From: Pisaster brevispinus
Taxonomy: Eukaryota > Echinodermata > Asteroidea > Forcipulatida > Asteriidae
Length of the DNA stretch: 64,000 nt
Reading direction: 5' to 3'
Assembly (NCBI GenBank): GCA_023634235.1
Contig: JAMKCF010000125.1
Location: 1-64,000, forward strand
In this document: positions 47,801 to 56,335 of the stretch, one piece after another
Position numbering within the stretch: position 1 is the stretch's first letter
Layout: each line of letters begins with the position of its first letter
Program-made: the position numbers and the translations under genes
The notes under the pieces: generated by a model
Databases searched by the model: none
The model's input: the letters and a program-made list of their open reading frames with translations, nothing else
What the model was told of the DNA's origin: nothing

Positions 47801-49077
47801 ACAAGTCGTAAAGTCACCGTAACAGCATTATACAAGGTCTATACCTTTTCCCCGACTCTTGCATTGAGGGATTCGAGCCTTTCTTCTATCTCATTATGAT
47901 CAGTGGTGGTCCTCCAAGGCTTTTGACTCTTGTTATCTGTTGGGAATGTTGTTAACAAAAAGCGTGGCATTGCGCCATGAATTCTTAGAGAGACAAAGAG
48001 GCAATGAAACGTAATTCGAAAAATAAACAACTTTATTTGTAAGGCCAGAACTCCATGGTAGCAGTGTTGGCTTGGTGTGGTCTCGACGTTTCGAACAGTT
48101 TACTCTGCTCATCTTCAGGAGAATGCTGGGTAGAGTATACTGTCGGGAGGATGGAGGGTTACGATCATCGCAACTCGGGAGATGGAGTTTTACTGGAAAG
48201 TTTCAATCGCAATTTACAGACGTTTGACGAAAATTTACAAGATTATTGGGGAGAAAAAGGACCGGTATGTGCAGCTATTTAACTTTCAACTGTGTTTAGC
48301 TCAGTTTTGGAACATATTTTAATGCAGCAATTACGGCAATTTAATGCAGCAAAGACAGTTAATAATAATAGTTTTTTCTTTATCGAATAAAACTTATCCA
48401 AAGCTGTTGGTCATCGCGGTTTGTCGCGATCGGCTTTCAAAGACGGCGACCTGCGCCGGGAATTTGCTAAATTTTACGGGTTGGAGGGCAGCGCTACGGC
48501 GCGTTCTGCTGATTGGCCAACAATGCTGAAGGTCACAGTTTTTGTACTATAAAAATAATAGCAAAAATGTCGACCTTTGACCTGGCGTTATTTGGGCTTG
48601 GGTGACCCGATCCCAACAAATGAGGTGTTAAATTGAATGTCTCAATGAGACCATAGAGCAAGGACCAGTCCTTGCTCTATGATGAGACCTATCCAACTAA
48701 GCCAAAAGCAACCTCATCAAATGTTATCTAAAATTTTGTGAAATTACCTACATGTATGTAGATGGAGGGTTACGATCATCGCAACTCGGGAGGATGGAGG
48801 GTTAGGATCATCGCAACTCGGGAGGATGGAGGGTTACGATCATCGCAACTCACACAACTGTAGCACTCATATAACTTTTAAGGGCTACTATTACTAACAT
48901 TTTAAAAACTTAAATAAAACATTTTCCCGAAAAGGATGCTGTGCGAAGCAATGGTAAACACAACAAAAGCAGACGCTTTTCACGAGAGCAAGGAGCGAAG
49001 GGCAGCTCGTAAACTAAATATAAATAAATAGACATATTACCATCACCGTCATCTTCTAAGCGTATTCTTCTAGACAT
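38756..49077 (-). CDS. NCBP1: Nuclear cap-binding protein subunit 1 (CBP80), partial intron-containing gene
   Basis: Nine minus-strand exons with GT-AG borders translate, in order, to the N-terminal and middle parts of CBP80, the large subunit of the nuclear cap-binding complex. In animals CBP80 pairs with NCBP2 (CBP20) on the m7G cap of Pol II transcripts and supports splicing, export and decay. The protein is built of helical MIF4G-type repeats. Order and family matches: [13 protein letters not shown] start; [105 protein letters not shown]. Human CBP80 is about 790 residues, and this model reaches only about half of that. Missing are the exon after exon 2, the exon before 40610, and everything after 38756. 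One exon is frame-broken by a 16-bp duplication. It may be a real gene with assembly gaps, or a decaying duplicate. Confidence 0.9.
38984..39131 (-). CDS. NCBP1: NCBP1 exon ([17 protein letters not shown])
   Basis: The acceptor is CTGTTCCAG|CGCTGCC. It encodes [20 protein letters not shown] then [20 protein letters not shown] and ASLLLASMH, matching the PLNYHIVEVIFAELFQLP block of CBP80. The 3' end is uncertain. Reading on gives HVM then a stop, so I use the weak donor CAT|GTCATG at 38984/38983 (phase 0). The next exon needs one carried base, and about 15-18 residues expected here are not encoded. Confidence 0.85.
39132..39676. other. NCBP1: NCBP1 intron, nothing else recognised
   Basis: Intron bounded by GTGAGT at 39676 and CTGTTCCAG at 39132. 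No exon or element with clear ends is seen. Confidence 0.6.
39677..39774 (-). CDS. NCBP1: NCBP1 exon ([17 protein letters not shown])
   Basis: This 98-nt exon has acceptor TTTGCAG|GGCCCC and donor [30 protein letters not shown] then [13 protein letters not shown] follows FDYTDAPE without a gap, as in vertebrate CBP80. It ends in phase 2, and the split codon with the next exon gives cysteine, conserved in the family. Confidence 0.95.
39775..40394. other. NCBP1: NCBP1 intron, nothing else recognised
   Basis: AT-rich intron between two well-supported exons. Open frames on both strands look random. Confidence 0.6.
40395..40610 (-). CDS. NCBP1: NCBP1 exon (SIDCLWAQ ... FDYTDAPE)
   Basis: This 72-codon exon is phase 0 at both ends, with acceptor TTTATCAG|AGTATTGAC and donor CCCGAG|GTATGA. 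It encodes [52 protein letters not shown] and [10 protein letters not shown], near-identical to the most conserved central block of CBP80. The preceding conserved segment (in vertebrates a VPMLQVW...PHPQEEY stretch) is not encoded by the nearest upstream exon, so one exon of about 65-75 bp is missing from the model. Confidence 0.96.
40611..40943. other. NCBP1: NCBP1 intron sequence before the transposon
   Basis: I checked the minus strand here for the missing exon. [19 protein letters not shown] frame lacks a usable donor and only vaguely resembles the expected peptide, so no exon is called. Confidence 0.4.
40948..41394 (+). repeat. Left terminal inverted repeat of the Sola-like element
   Basis: It pairs with 42857-43295 over its whole length with a few mismatches and small indels. 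The tandem TGACCTTTGACC-type stretch near 41270-41310 is mirrored near 42945-42980. Confidence 0.9.
41488..42588 (+). pseudogene. Sola-like transposase fragment, frameshifted
   Basis: The C-terminal part of a DDE-type transposase. The open part (to 42162) contains [37 protein letters not shown] and [20 protein letters not shown], blocks that carry the acidic catalytic positions in this family. At about 42155 the frame shifts: the +1 frame continues sensibly as [20 protein letters not shown] and on to [10 protein letters not shown]. Near 42325 it returns to the first frame as [17 protein letters not shown] and runs to a stop at 42586. There is no ATG at the start of the homologous part, and the N-terminal region is absent because the left TIR lies directly upstream. 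So it is a dead copy with an N-terminal deletion and two compensating frameshifts. Confidence 0.85.
42857..43295 (-). repeat. Right terminal inverted repeat of the Sola-like element
   Basis: Inverted copy of 40948-41394, ending GGAATGACCC at 43295 and followed by the TAAT duplication. Confidence 0.9.
43300..43921. other. NCBP1 intron sequence, nothing recognised
   Basis: Between the Sola-like element and the G-rich repeat I see no exon and no further element with clear ends. Overlapping short plus frames near 43593-43975 show no family motif. Confidence 0.4.
44001..44206. repeat. 103-bp tandem duplication next to the SINE
   Basis: 44001-44103 and 44104-44206 are two nearly identical copies; both contain GGTGTTGAAGGGGTACC, GTGAAACAAGGTGCAG and GGGATAAGTGCAATTTG. 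The left side merges with a GGGGTGTTGAAG-type G-rich repeat at about 43922-44000. Confidence 0.85.
44207..44395 (-). mobile_element. tRNA-Leu-derived SINE (minus orientation)
   Basis: Read on the minus strand from about 44390, the head is TTGGTCAAGGGGGTCTAAGA then GCGCCAGACC, with AAGCTCTGG and B-box GGTTCAGGTCC. These correspond to the D-arm/A-box, anticodon arm and T-arm of a leucine tRNA with its long variable arm. The body follows with GGATGGGACGTAAAGC. It has too many stem mismatches to be a functional tRNA. The body runs into a 103-bp duplicated segment. Confidence 0.75.
44548..44787. mobile_element. CAGGGATG-ended MITE, copy 2
   Basis: This 240-bp element has 13-bp inverted ends CAGGGATGTGATA / TATCACATCCCTG, flanked by the direct repeat CCTAT (44543-44547 and 44788-44792). 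It is homologous to copy 1 at 37280-37646 in the same orientation and has no coding capacity. It lies only about 25 bp beyond the donor of the exon at 44813-44884. Confidence 0.87.
44813..44884 (-). CDS. NCBP1: NCBP1 exon (VGAEIAEKK...)
   Basis: This 24-codon exon, phase 0 at both ends, has acceptor GTTTGATAG|GTAGGAGC and donor [28 protein letters not shown] follows LSSLPW of the upstream exon, just as VG-ELYEKKD follows it in vertebrate CBP80. An adjacent alternative acceptor 4 bp downstream would break the frame. Confidence 0.82.
45230..45945. other. Intronic region with overlapping open frames, unrecognised
   Basis: A 189-codon minus frame (45230-45799) and 113- and 76-codon plus frames overlap here, inside an NCBP1 intron. 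None shows a family motif I recognise, and the frames on opposite strands compete. It could be an old mobile-element fragment; I do not call a gene. Confidence 0.25.
45979..46209 (-). CDS. NCBP1: NCBP1 exon (RQLKELM ... VLSSLPW)
   Basis: This 77-codon exon has acceptor TTTAATAATAG|TTCTCG and donor CCATGG|GTGAGT, phase 0 at both ends. It contains [32 protein letters not shown] and LSSLPW, all close to conserved blocks in the first MIF4G-type domain of CBP80. Confidence 0.93.
46652..46752 (-). pseudogene. NCBP1: NCBP1 exon carrying a frame-breaking 16-bp tandem duplication
   Basis: The acceptor is CCTACACAG|TTCAACTG and the donor GGCGAT|GTGAGT. It encodes [20 protein letters not shown] and KNYEC, then meets TAA. 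The cause is visible: the 16-mer AATGCTAAGAACTACG is followed at once by AATGCTAAGAACTAGG. With a single copy the exon would be 85 nt, would continue with GGD (as in animal CBP80) and would end in phase 0, exactly what the next exon needs. It is either a real loss-of-function lesion or an assembly or sequencing error. Confidence 0.85.
46753..47194. other. NCBP1: Intron sequence where an NCBP1 exon is expected but not seen
   Basis: Exon 2 ends in phase 0 and the next visible exon (to 46752) begins in phase 2, so an intervening exon of about 100 bp is required by the frame and by the conserved protein. I read the minus strand here and found no matching peptide. A 13-base poly-G run lies at 47151-47163. 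Confidence 0.5.
47195..47836. repeat. 31-bp minisatellite, ~20 copies, in NCBP1 intron
   Basis: The unit is of the form ACACAAGACGTAAAGTCA + CCATAACAGCGTT with frequent single-base variants (CTTAAAG/CGTAAAG/CGCAAAG; CACC/CATC/CAAC/CAAG). About twenty 31-bp units lie in tandem. It is not a CRISPR array: repeats and would-be spacers are all the same sequence. Confidence 0.95.
47845..47936 (-). CDS. NCBP1: NCBP1 exon 2
   Basis: The acceptor is CCCAACAG|ATAACAAG and the donor GAAAAG|GTATAG. Translation [19 protein letters not shown] then [11 protein letters not shown] matches the conserved N-terminal stretch (human form ...E..LESLI.KVGEK). Together with exon 1 it gives 129 nt, so it ends in phase 0. 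A minisatellite begins only about 9 bp beyond its donor. Confidence 0.88.
48151..48264 (+). CDS. Possible first coding exon of an unrecognised plus-strand gene
   Basis: ATG in a strong context (GGGAGGATGG) opens [20 protein letters not shown] then [18 protein letters not shown], and the frame runs to a good donor, GGACCG|GTATGT. Composition is less AT-rich than the surroundings. I do not recognise the protein, and I found no following exon. It lies antisense within NCBP1 intron 1, just upstream of the CpG-rich stretch. Sequence before the ATG resembles a dispersed repeat (GTCTCGACGTTTCGAACAG), which argues for caution. It could equally be a chance frame. Confidence 0.3.
48652..48681. other. 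Perfect 14-bp inverted repeat (hairpin)
   Basis: CATAGAGCAAGGAC at 48652-48665 and GTCCTTGCTCTATG at 48668-48681 pair perfectly around a 2-base centre. GAGAC/ATGAGACC sequences flank it on both sides and partly extend the symmetry. It is probably the remnant of a palindromic element. Confidence 0.75.
48761..48851 (+). repeat. 32-bp tandem repeat, 2.8 copies
   Basis: The unit GATGGAGGGTTACGATCATC then GCAACTCGGGAG occurs at 48761, 48793 and (partial) 48825. The same 32 bp are present once at 48150-48181, covering the start codon of the candidate exon there. Confidence 0.92.
49041..49077 (-). CDS. NCBP1: NCBP1 exon with start codon
   Basis: ATG at 49077 opens [12 protein letters not shown], which resembles the MSRRR-type start of animal CBP80 and its acidic follow-up. 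The donor is GATG|GTAATATG at 49041/49040. The exon ends in phase 1, and its last G joins AT of the next exon to give aspartate. Confidence 0.85.
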
Positions 49078-52000
49078 ACTGGAAAGGATAAGAAAAAAGT
49101 CTGCTTCTAGTTTAACCTTAAAATATGAAGACCCTGGCTGTTGAGGGTTTGCAGACGCTCTGTGCAGAAATGCAAACTCAATTTGGGCCCAGCCCCAAGT
49201 TCCGTGCTGCTACGTTACAATTTTGTCAACGACCGTCAATAACCAGGATAACAAATGCAAATCCAGGAGTGCAGCAATGTTTTATTTCTAATTGAAATAT
49301 TAATTTCAATTCAATTTAATTTGATGAAATCCTTATTATCTTTTTATTCATGGATGTTTCATTGTGTCCCAAGCAAAAACTTATTTTAGCGCTCTCCATT
49401 AAGATTAATGAGTCCACTAGTTATCTCAGCCGAGGTGAATGACGGTCTTTGACGAACAAACATTAGTGCAGTCCTCGTAAACGGCAGGTTTTTGTTTTGG
49501 CCGTGAAATAACGCCCTCAACGGTGAAAATAGTGTAAATGTTTGCCAATTTTTAAAATTACTAAAAATATGGAAAACATGGACATGGATGGTTAAACCCT
49601 TTTGTGGCGAATGTGTATTTTTTTAGCTCAGTACACATGTTTTTTCATTATTTTCTTATATTGTGAACTGATTTATTTATAATTTCGTTTACTGAAAACA
49701 ATTATAATTATTAATTTCAATCTTTTTAAAAAGTGATTCTGAAGTATAATCTATTAATTCAGTCTCAAATTTTTTATGAAAATTAAATGTGGCTACCTAA
49801 ACTTTAGCCATTTTGGATTCTGTTATTTTCATAAAATTGGATGGAACAACACAGTGACACATGAAAATAGGGTATGTAATTTTTTTGCTTGTATCAAATG
49901 CGAGCATGTTTTCCAAAATGCCCTCTCTAGTTACAGTTTGGGAAATTTCTCAGCAAAATATTTTAGTTTTTTGTCAAATGTAGACCCAATTGATTTCCTT
50001 TGTGATAGCAACCGTGGACCTTTTGTCGCATTTGTTGTAAGTACACGGTTTGAATGTCACTTACAAACTCACAACCACACTCCCCTCCTCGTGCCTTTTC
50101 TTTGTTTAAATGTTTTATTCGCCTCTATGATAATGCACCCTTGTAACAAAAAAAGACTGAGAATCATGATTGTTCGCAGGGCCCAGTCAAAAAAGCACAT
50201 TACTAACAGAGATTCAACAGTTTGTGATTTTATTTTATTTCATCTTGATAATACATAAATGAAAGCATTTTTTTAAATAAATAAAAGCGTACAAATTTAG
50301 ATCTTTTTATACACTCAAAGATAAATATCTGCATATCTGCATGTCTGTTGCAATGTTACAAAAAAGTTCAACAATATTTGCTTTCAGTCTGACTTTAGCT
50401 CTTTTAAAAGCCCAGGGTGAAAAATTATTGAAATATATATTGAATGCTACTTAAATTTATTTATGTACATGAGGGTACTCATTCAGCATTAATCTTGTTT
50501 CTTTGCTTTTAAAAATTATTCAAATCAATGACTAAATCCCATTATTACAATATTTTTTACTTGTTGCTCAAAAAGTAACCAGTAATATAATGTTTGCACA
50601 GAGAAGTGCATTACTAAACATATTACTAAAGGCATTTTAAATGACAATTGTTCACATTTTCACAATTTTTCATTGTATCTTTGTTAATGTTAATCATTGT
50701 CTTCTTCTACCCTATACACAATTAGGAATTGTTCATTGACGCCAACGGTAATAAATCCTAAAAAATCAAACTTGGGAAGTTGCCCTACTGAGGATTTGGG
50801 ACTGTAGGCCCAAATAACAAATTGCTTATCACTGTGCCAGACCTCAATTCTTATCCATGTCAAAACATTGGAGTGTTGAGAAATCAATATTCGCTTTTTG
50901 CATGAATCCGCCGTGTGTGTGTAGAACCTTGACTTCATGCGTCATTTGCATTGTATGTTATGCGTCTGTTTGGATGAAAGTGTCATTACATTACTGTAAC
51001 AATATAGAGTTGTATCATGCTTCTATTTACTTCTGTCACCAACTCAAGGCTCTATGCGCAAATGGCTGATTGTGCAAAGGGCAAATACTGAGGAGGATTT
51101 TGGAGTTACATTTTGGAGAGTTTAAAATGCTTTGTATAATAATTAATTTTATAAGAGGATTATATAATGACATTGCAACAAATAATGCAAAAACAAAATG
51201 CTCCAATCTATTTTGAAGTAAATAATTTAAAACTGCAAGAAATTTACTCTTGTTTCCATGTACTTCTGGGGTAAGCTGTTTGGGGAAAATTGTTTCAATT
51301 TGCTGCTCAAATATTTCGTGGGAATCTTTCAGGTTGTTGAAACAGGAACATTTTAACCATATTGGCATACTAAAAATATTGTTCGGTTTTTAACCTTATA
51401 CAACGATGTGTGGTATACACAACTTAATACAACCAGTGCTTCTGGGCTGGAATTTGGGAGAAACAAATGTGAGATTTCTGGACTTGTATCTCAACAGTTT
51501 TACTGGACAAGAAACTTTTGTACACGGCCAGAATCAAAATATATAAAAAAAATTCCTCAGTCCTGATACAGTTTAACATGCATTTAACTATTTTTATTTG
51601 AACAATTACGAACTAAAGACGTGTATGAAAATGGTGTATGACTCAAGGTCAGCATTTGAACATAATTTGTGTCCATTCAAGATATTACACAGTGAGGTAT
51701 TGTTATTCAATTGTAAAACACAAGACTGCTGGACTTGTCTGGTCGCAAGTTTACTGGCCCCACCCTAAAACCACTGGCCTCTGGTCCAGTGTAAAATTCA
51801 AGCCCTGTGCTTATCACAACAAGTTTTGCATGAAACAGAAAAAAGTTTTGCTCGTAACAGGAAAAAAGGAAGTTACAAGTTTGTTACAAAGAAAGTTGGG
51901 TCATCATTTGAAAAAAAAAGAGTCAATAAAAAACAAGTGATTTGAGCATTACCTCATGCGAAAAAGGTTGGGCTATTTAGGAATCAAAGTTAAAATGTAA

Positions 52001-52279
52001 ATTTAAGTTTTAACATTTTTGGTCATGTAGGTTTAAGATTTATCCATTGAAAATGCAACATGGAACCTGATGACTTGATGATGACTGATGAAAGATACGG
52101 TAAAGCTTGAATTTCTTTTTCAAGAAACTGATCTGAAAACACCTCATGGCACATGTTGTTCATTTATTGTTATGGCTATTGTTCTCACCTGGCAAGAGAG
52201 ATCATAATAATTATACAAACATTTCTTGAAGATTATTAACAAATTACCTATCACCTTTTACTACCTTGGTATAACCTAC
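49078..52279. other. NCBP1 upstream region and gene-free AT-rich DNA
   Basis: 49078-49300 should include the 5' untranslated region and promoter of NCBP1; I see no clear TATA box. Beyond that the sequence is AT-rich. A 160-codon plus frame at 49776-50258 and an 82-codon minus frame at 50690-50938 show no family motif and are not called genes. Confidence 0.45.
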
Positions 52280-52640
52280 ACTATCTACTGATAAACTATC
52301 CTATAACAATTTAGTGTTACTATTGTACCATCTTCTGCTACTTATCTACTTCTACTACTAACTACTGATAAACTATCCTACTTACTACTATACTGTTACT
52401 ATCTTCTACTTATCTAATTTTCTGAAAACCTATATACTTCTACTTCTAATACTAACTACTGATAAACTATCCTACTACTATCCTATTACTATTAGTACTA
52501 TCTTCTACTTATCTAATTTTCTGAAACCTATCTACTTCTACTTCTAATACTAACTACTGATAAACTATCCTACTACTATCCTAATACTATTAGTACTATC
52601 TTCTACTTAACTAATTTTCTGAAAACCTATCCTAGTACTA
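52280..52640. repeat. ~97-bp tandem repeat, about 4 copies, CTA/CTT-rich
   Basis: ACTACTGATAAACTATCCTA recurs at about 52361, 52455 and 52552 with a shorter version near 52284. Each copy is followed by CTACTA-type trinucleotides and TCTTCTACTTATCTAATTTT. Confidence 0.85.
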
Positions 52641-54874
52641 TCTTACTGCTGAAGTACTATATATTGCTATCTACTTTTGTAACTATCTACAGGTAGTACC
52701 TTGGTGTAACAACTGGTAGGCTTCTTTCCTGAGAAGTATTCTAATCTGAAATGATGTCAACTTTGAGAAATGTTGAATCTGAGCTGATTTCTTAAGTCTT
52801 GCCAGGTAAGAGAACAACCATAAACATAATGAAACATGCAACGACATGTAGAGGCAGTTCTTAAATAACTTCAGAATGTGGCGTTTTAAATAGAGCATGC
52901 AATCCATTAGTAATTGTTGAAGAAATTTTCTATTTTGAGTAAACATCTCTGCTATTTTATCAACATTTTGGTTGTTAGAGGTTTTAGTGAGTTTACCCTA
53001 GTTGTTATGGATCCATTCCTTGTTGGCAATTGAGGGCTAAGACAAAAATGGGGGGGGGGGCTACTTAATTTATCATACCATTCATTTTGTGCATTTCATT
53101 GTCCATGAGGATCAAAGGATGCATTAAGACTTGACAATCAATTGACCAGGGCTTGAGGACATCAGAAAGTTTGCACTTAAAATTCAAAAGCCCTAATTTT
53201 TACATAATTAGCCAAAAAGATAACCAAACAATATGTTTGCCAAATTGTTTTCAATTTATTTATTTACTACTTTTGAATACTTGTGATGTTGTATTCCAAT
53301 TTTCAAAACACTTGCCAGTAAGTGAGCAAAGACAGAAATATTACACTTTGTTTCCAGTGTATCCCATTCGTGGAAACATTTTTAGGGATAACTATTGAAC
53401 AAGCTGAGGGCTAAACTTCCAGCTGCAACTACAAACAATCAGAATGGGGTTTTTTTTTTTTTGTTACTGCAACTGTGTAATACATTTTTGGTAAGATGTT
53501 AATAGTACTGGAGTTTAGATAAACATGCATTTTTATTTATGATCCCACCCAACAGAAACTGTTTACATAATCGTGGAATCTATAAGACATTTCTTGATTA
53601 GTTCTAAGGTTACCTCTCTTGATCCCATATGCAGATTCTTACATCCATTATATTACTGTTATTGTTGTAGATCTTCTCTAAATAACTATTCATTAATGCA
53701 GTAGGCACACATCTACACAATGAAGTCCACAACACTTGGTATATGCGACATTCATCAAACAACAAGATCGAGATGAACATGGAGGGGGAGGGGGTGAGAA
53801 GCAGGGTCTAATTATGACTTCTTGCAACAACAGATCTTTGTTAACTGACAATCACAGTAAATGAACAAAAATCAATGAAAAGTTATCAAAAAATGTGGCT
53901 TGTATTACTACCCACAGCAGTGTTTTGATGAAGTTTCTTTTTTGGTACAATCTCAGCATGAGTTCATGCACAATGATGATGGAAACAAAATCTATTGGTT
54001 CTACGTCAGGGATTTACAAATTAAAAAAAAAAGTTCTCACAAAAATCTAAGCTGTTTGTCTATTTTGCACAGCTATATTAAGATGCAAATCATATTTTGT
54101 TATTTGGCACATTGGTGATGCAGAGCAGACATGACTTAAGCTACACAATACATCTTGCAAGAACGTTGCAGCGCAACAGCATATGGCCTGGCTTCAAACT
54201 TGAACGCAGCACCGGCTAATACGAATCGCCACGAAAACCGAGCTAAACGACGACCGCGGCGAGAGATCTAATTTCTGACACATTAAATATGGACGTGGAC
54301 TTGTGAAGAGCATTTTACCATTGAAGAAAGGCTTCAAAGAATCATTGTTAAAACCTGACAGTGTAAATGACATGTTAAAATATGGAAGACCTTACAGTAG
54401 CTTTATTGGGTTTTTTAAAAACCCTCCCATATCCGTTAATTTCCTTACTAAATAATACTAGGTATTTAAAGCATTTTTGGGAGCAGGATATTTCATATTA
54501 CTTTAACTCTCTCGTCTTCAATTTTGTCTAGGGGGGGGGGGCACTTCCGGCCAATTATAATTGTAGTTTACATTTGCATTAAACAAGCCTCCTTTTCAGT
54601 GCTCATGTTTATGCCATTACATTTATTTATAAGATAATCTGAAGTGGAGTGTAAAAATAAACACATTGTCTGCGTGTAAATGGAAAAAATTGTTTTGGTA
54701 AGCATCACTTTGTTGTGCTTGGCAACTTTTTTGGGTCATATACAGCTCTATGAAACTGGGTCCTGCAGGAATGAATGGCATCATTGGTTCATTAACAGTA
54801 TAAGACAATTGCAGTCTTGGAGAGACGGCCAAATATGCAGCCAAACCTCCTAAAAATCATCAGTCCATGAGAGT
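52641..54874. other. Gene-free interval
   Basis: There are no recognisable genes. Landmarks are poly-G runs at 53050-53060 and 54531-54541 and a short CpG-rich stretch at about 54170-54260 (AGCACCGGCTAATACGAATC; GACGACCGCGGCGAGAG) that could be a promoter or untranslated first exon. The segment near 54738-54780 (GCTCTATGAAACTGGGTCCT) is similar to one near 62678. Confidence 0.4.
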
Positions 54875-55130
54875 AGAACAAAGAGGTAGCATCTTATGAG
54901 CAGAGATCCAGACCAATAGAGAAGCTTGGTAGAGACAGTTCTCTATCTCCACTCTGAGTATTTACTGATATTCACAAGTACCGATTGCACAAACACCATG
55001 ACCACGATGACTGTCATGGAATAGAAGAAACAGGTAGCATCTTATGAGCAGAGATCCAGTCCAATAGAGAAGCTTGGTAGAGACAGTGCTGTTTCCCCAC
55101 ACAGTGAGTATTGATTCACAAGCACCATTG
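54875..55130. repeat. 148-bp-spaced direct duplication
   Basis: AGGTAGCATCTTATGAGCAG followed by AGATCCAG(A/T)CCAATAG and AGAAGCTTGGTAGAGACAGT occurs at 54884 and again at 55032, with diverged sequence between the blocks. Confidence 0.85.
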
Positions 55131-55556
55131 CCTCATTCAAGTTTCCTCAGATGAAGAAGCTCATACGTCAATGTTGGAATTTTTCCTCTGAAGTTTTGCT
55201 GTAAAAGTGGGCTGTAAATGCACATTTGTCCTGAAATTGAGTCCAAGTTACTCATGATCCATGTGGTCGACAGCTTCCAGAAGTTTATCTTTATGTTTGA
55301 AATCCGACTAAATTTTAAGCACGATCAGTGGCTGTACATAAATGTAATTGGAAGTTCCTTGACACTGTAAAATGTAAAATGCAGGTTCCAACTTGCTCAT
55401 TTACTTATAGAAAAGCATCTCCAAAACAAGAATCAAACCATTAAACTAATACTTTTTAACCAACCTTATAACCCCTTTAACTACGGGAAGTCTACTAAAC
55501 ACTCTGTCACTTACAACTGAAACATTTCAAAAGTTGTTATCATAGTTTACTAAAAC
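55131..55556. other. Gene-free interval
   Basis: No exon, RNA gene or repeat with clear borders was recognised. Confidence 0.4.
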
Positions 55557-55564
55557 TATGCATC

Positions 55565-55759
55565 CAGTGGAGTGCCTAGGGTTCGTTGCGCCAAGGTGCC
55601 CTGTCACAAACTTTCTACACCTTGGAATAATTCTGAGATACTGGTCATAACCATGAAAAACACCGCTTACAAATAAAAACCTTGCGTGATTGGAGCACAC
55701 AAGCTACACCTTGGGCACATACCCCAACCCCTTGCCCCCACCCCCTAGCTACACCACTG
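55565..55759. mobile_element. hAT-like MITE, 195 bp
   Basis: The ends CAGTGGAGTGCCTAGGG and (inverted) CAGTGGTGTAGCTAGGG form about 17-bp imperfect inverted repeats. Flanks are TATGCATC (55557-55564) and TATACATC (55760-55767), an 8-bp target duplication with one mismatch. CAGTGG termini with 8-bp duplications are characteristic of hAT elements. It has no transposase. Confidence 0.82.
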
Positions 55760-55767
55760 TATACATC

Positions 55768-56335
55768 TAAACCCAGATTTTGACAACTCGGCCAACAAAA
55801 CTTGAGATCAGTGAGATTTACGCTCAACCTTTTAAGAATTATGTCTCCGTAAATGACCTTAACTGTGACTATAATTCTCAACTCACATTCTATGACTCAG
55901 CCATCAGAACTTGAGTTCAGTGCCAAGATAACTTGGCCAGTTACAATCAACGCTTTTAAGCATTAAAGCTCACCAGAGGCCTAACTATGACAATGGATCT
56001 TGACCCACATTCTATGACTCAGCCATAAGAACTTGAGTCCAGTACCAAGATGAGTTCATTGCCAAGATAACTTGGCCAGTTACAATCAACGCTTTTAAGC
56101 ATTAAAGCTCACCAGAGGCCTAACTATGACAATGGATCTGAACCCACATTCTACGACTCAGCCATAAGAACTTGAGTTCAGTGCCAAGATAACTTGGCCA
56201 GTTACAATCAACGCTTTTAAGCATTAAAGCTCAACAGAGGCCTAACTATGACAATGGATCTAGACCCACATTCTATAACTTGGCGATCAGAACTTGAGCC
56301 AAGATAGCTTGGCCATTTACCATTAAGATTATTAC
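55768..56335. repeat. ~122-bp tandem repeat, about 4 copies
   Basis: CTAACTATGACAATGGATCT recurs at 55981, 56120 and 56242, with ACTTGGCCAGTTACAATCAA and CGCTTTTAAGCATTAAAGCTC in each unit. One unit has an extra ~17 bp (GTACCAAGATGAGTTCA-type). Outer copies on both sides are diverged. Confidence 0.88.

Larger units (their letters stand above)
47937..49040. other. NCBP1: NCBP1 intron 1 with CpG-rich promoter-like stretch
   Basis: It holds a candidate plus-strand exon (48151-48264), a hairpin, a 32-bp repeat and a CpG-rich stretch at 48410-48530 with GATTGGCCAA (a CCAAT-type motif). CpG-rich sequence is rare elsewhere in the window. It may be a promoter, possibly of a divergent transcript. Confidence 0.35.

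Noticed and set aside
47195..47836. CRISPR-like regular repeats
   Set aside because: The whole 31-bp unit is repeated without unique spacers, in an intron of a eukaryotic gene. The 130-bp and 314-bp arrays are rejected for the same reason.
49776..50258. 160-codon plus-strand open frame
   Set aside because: AT-rich composition and a residue pattern of a chance frame; no recognisable domain, splice context or Kozak support.
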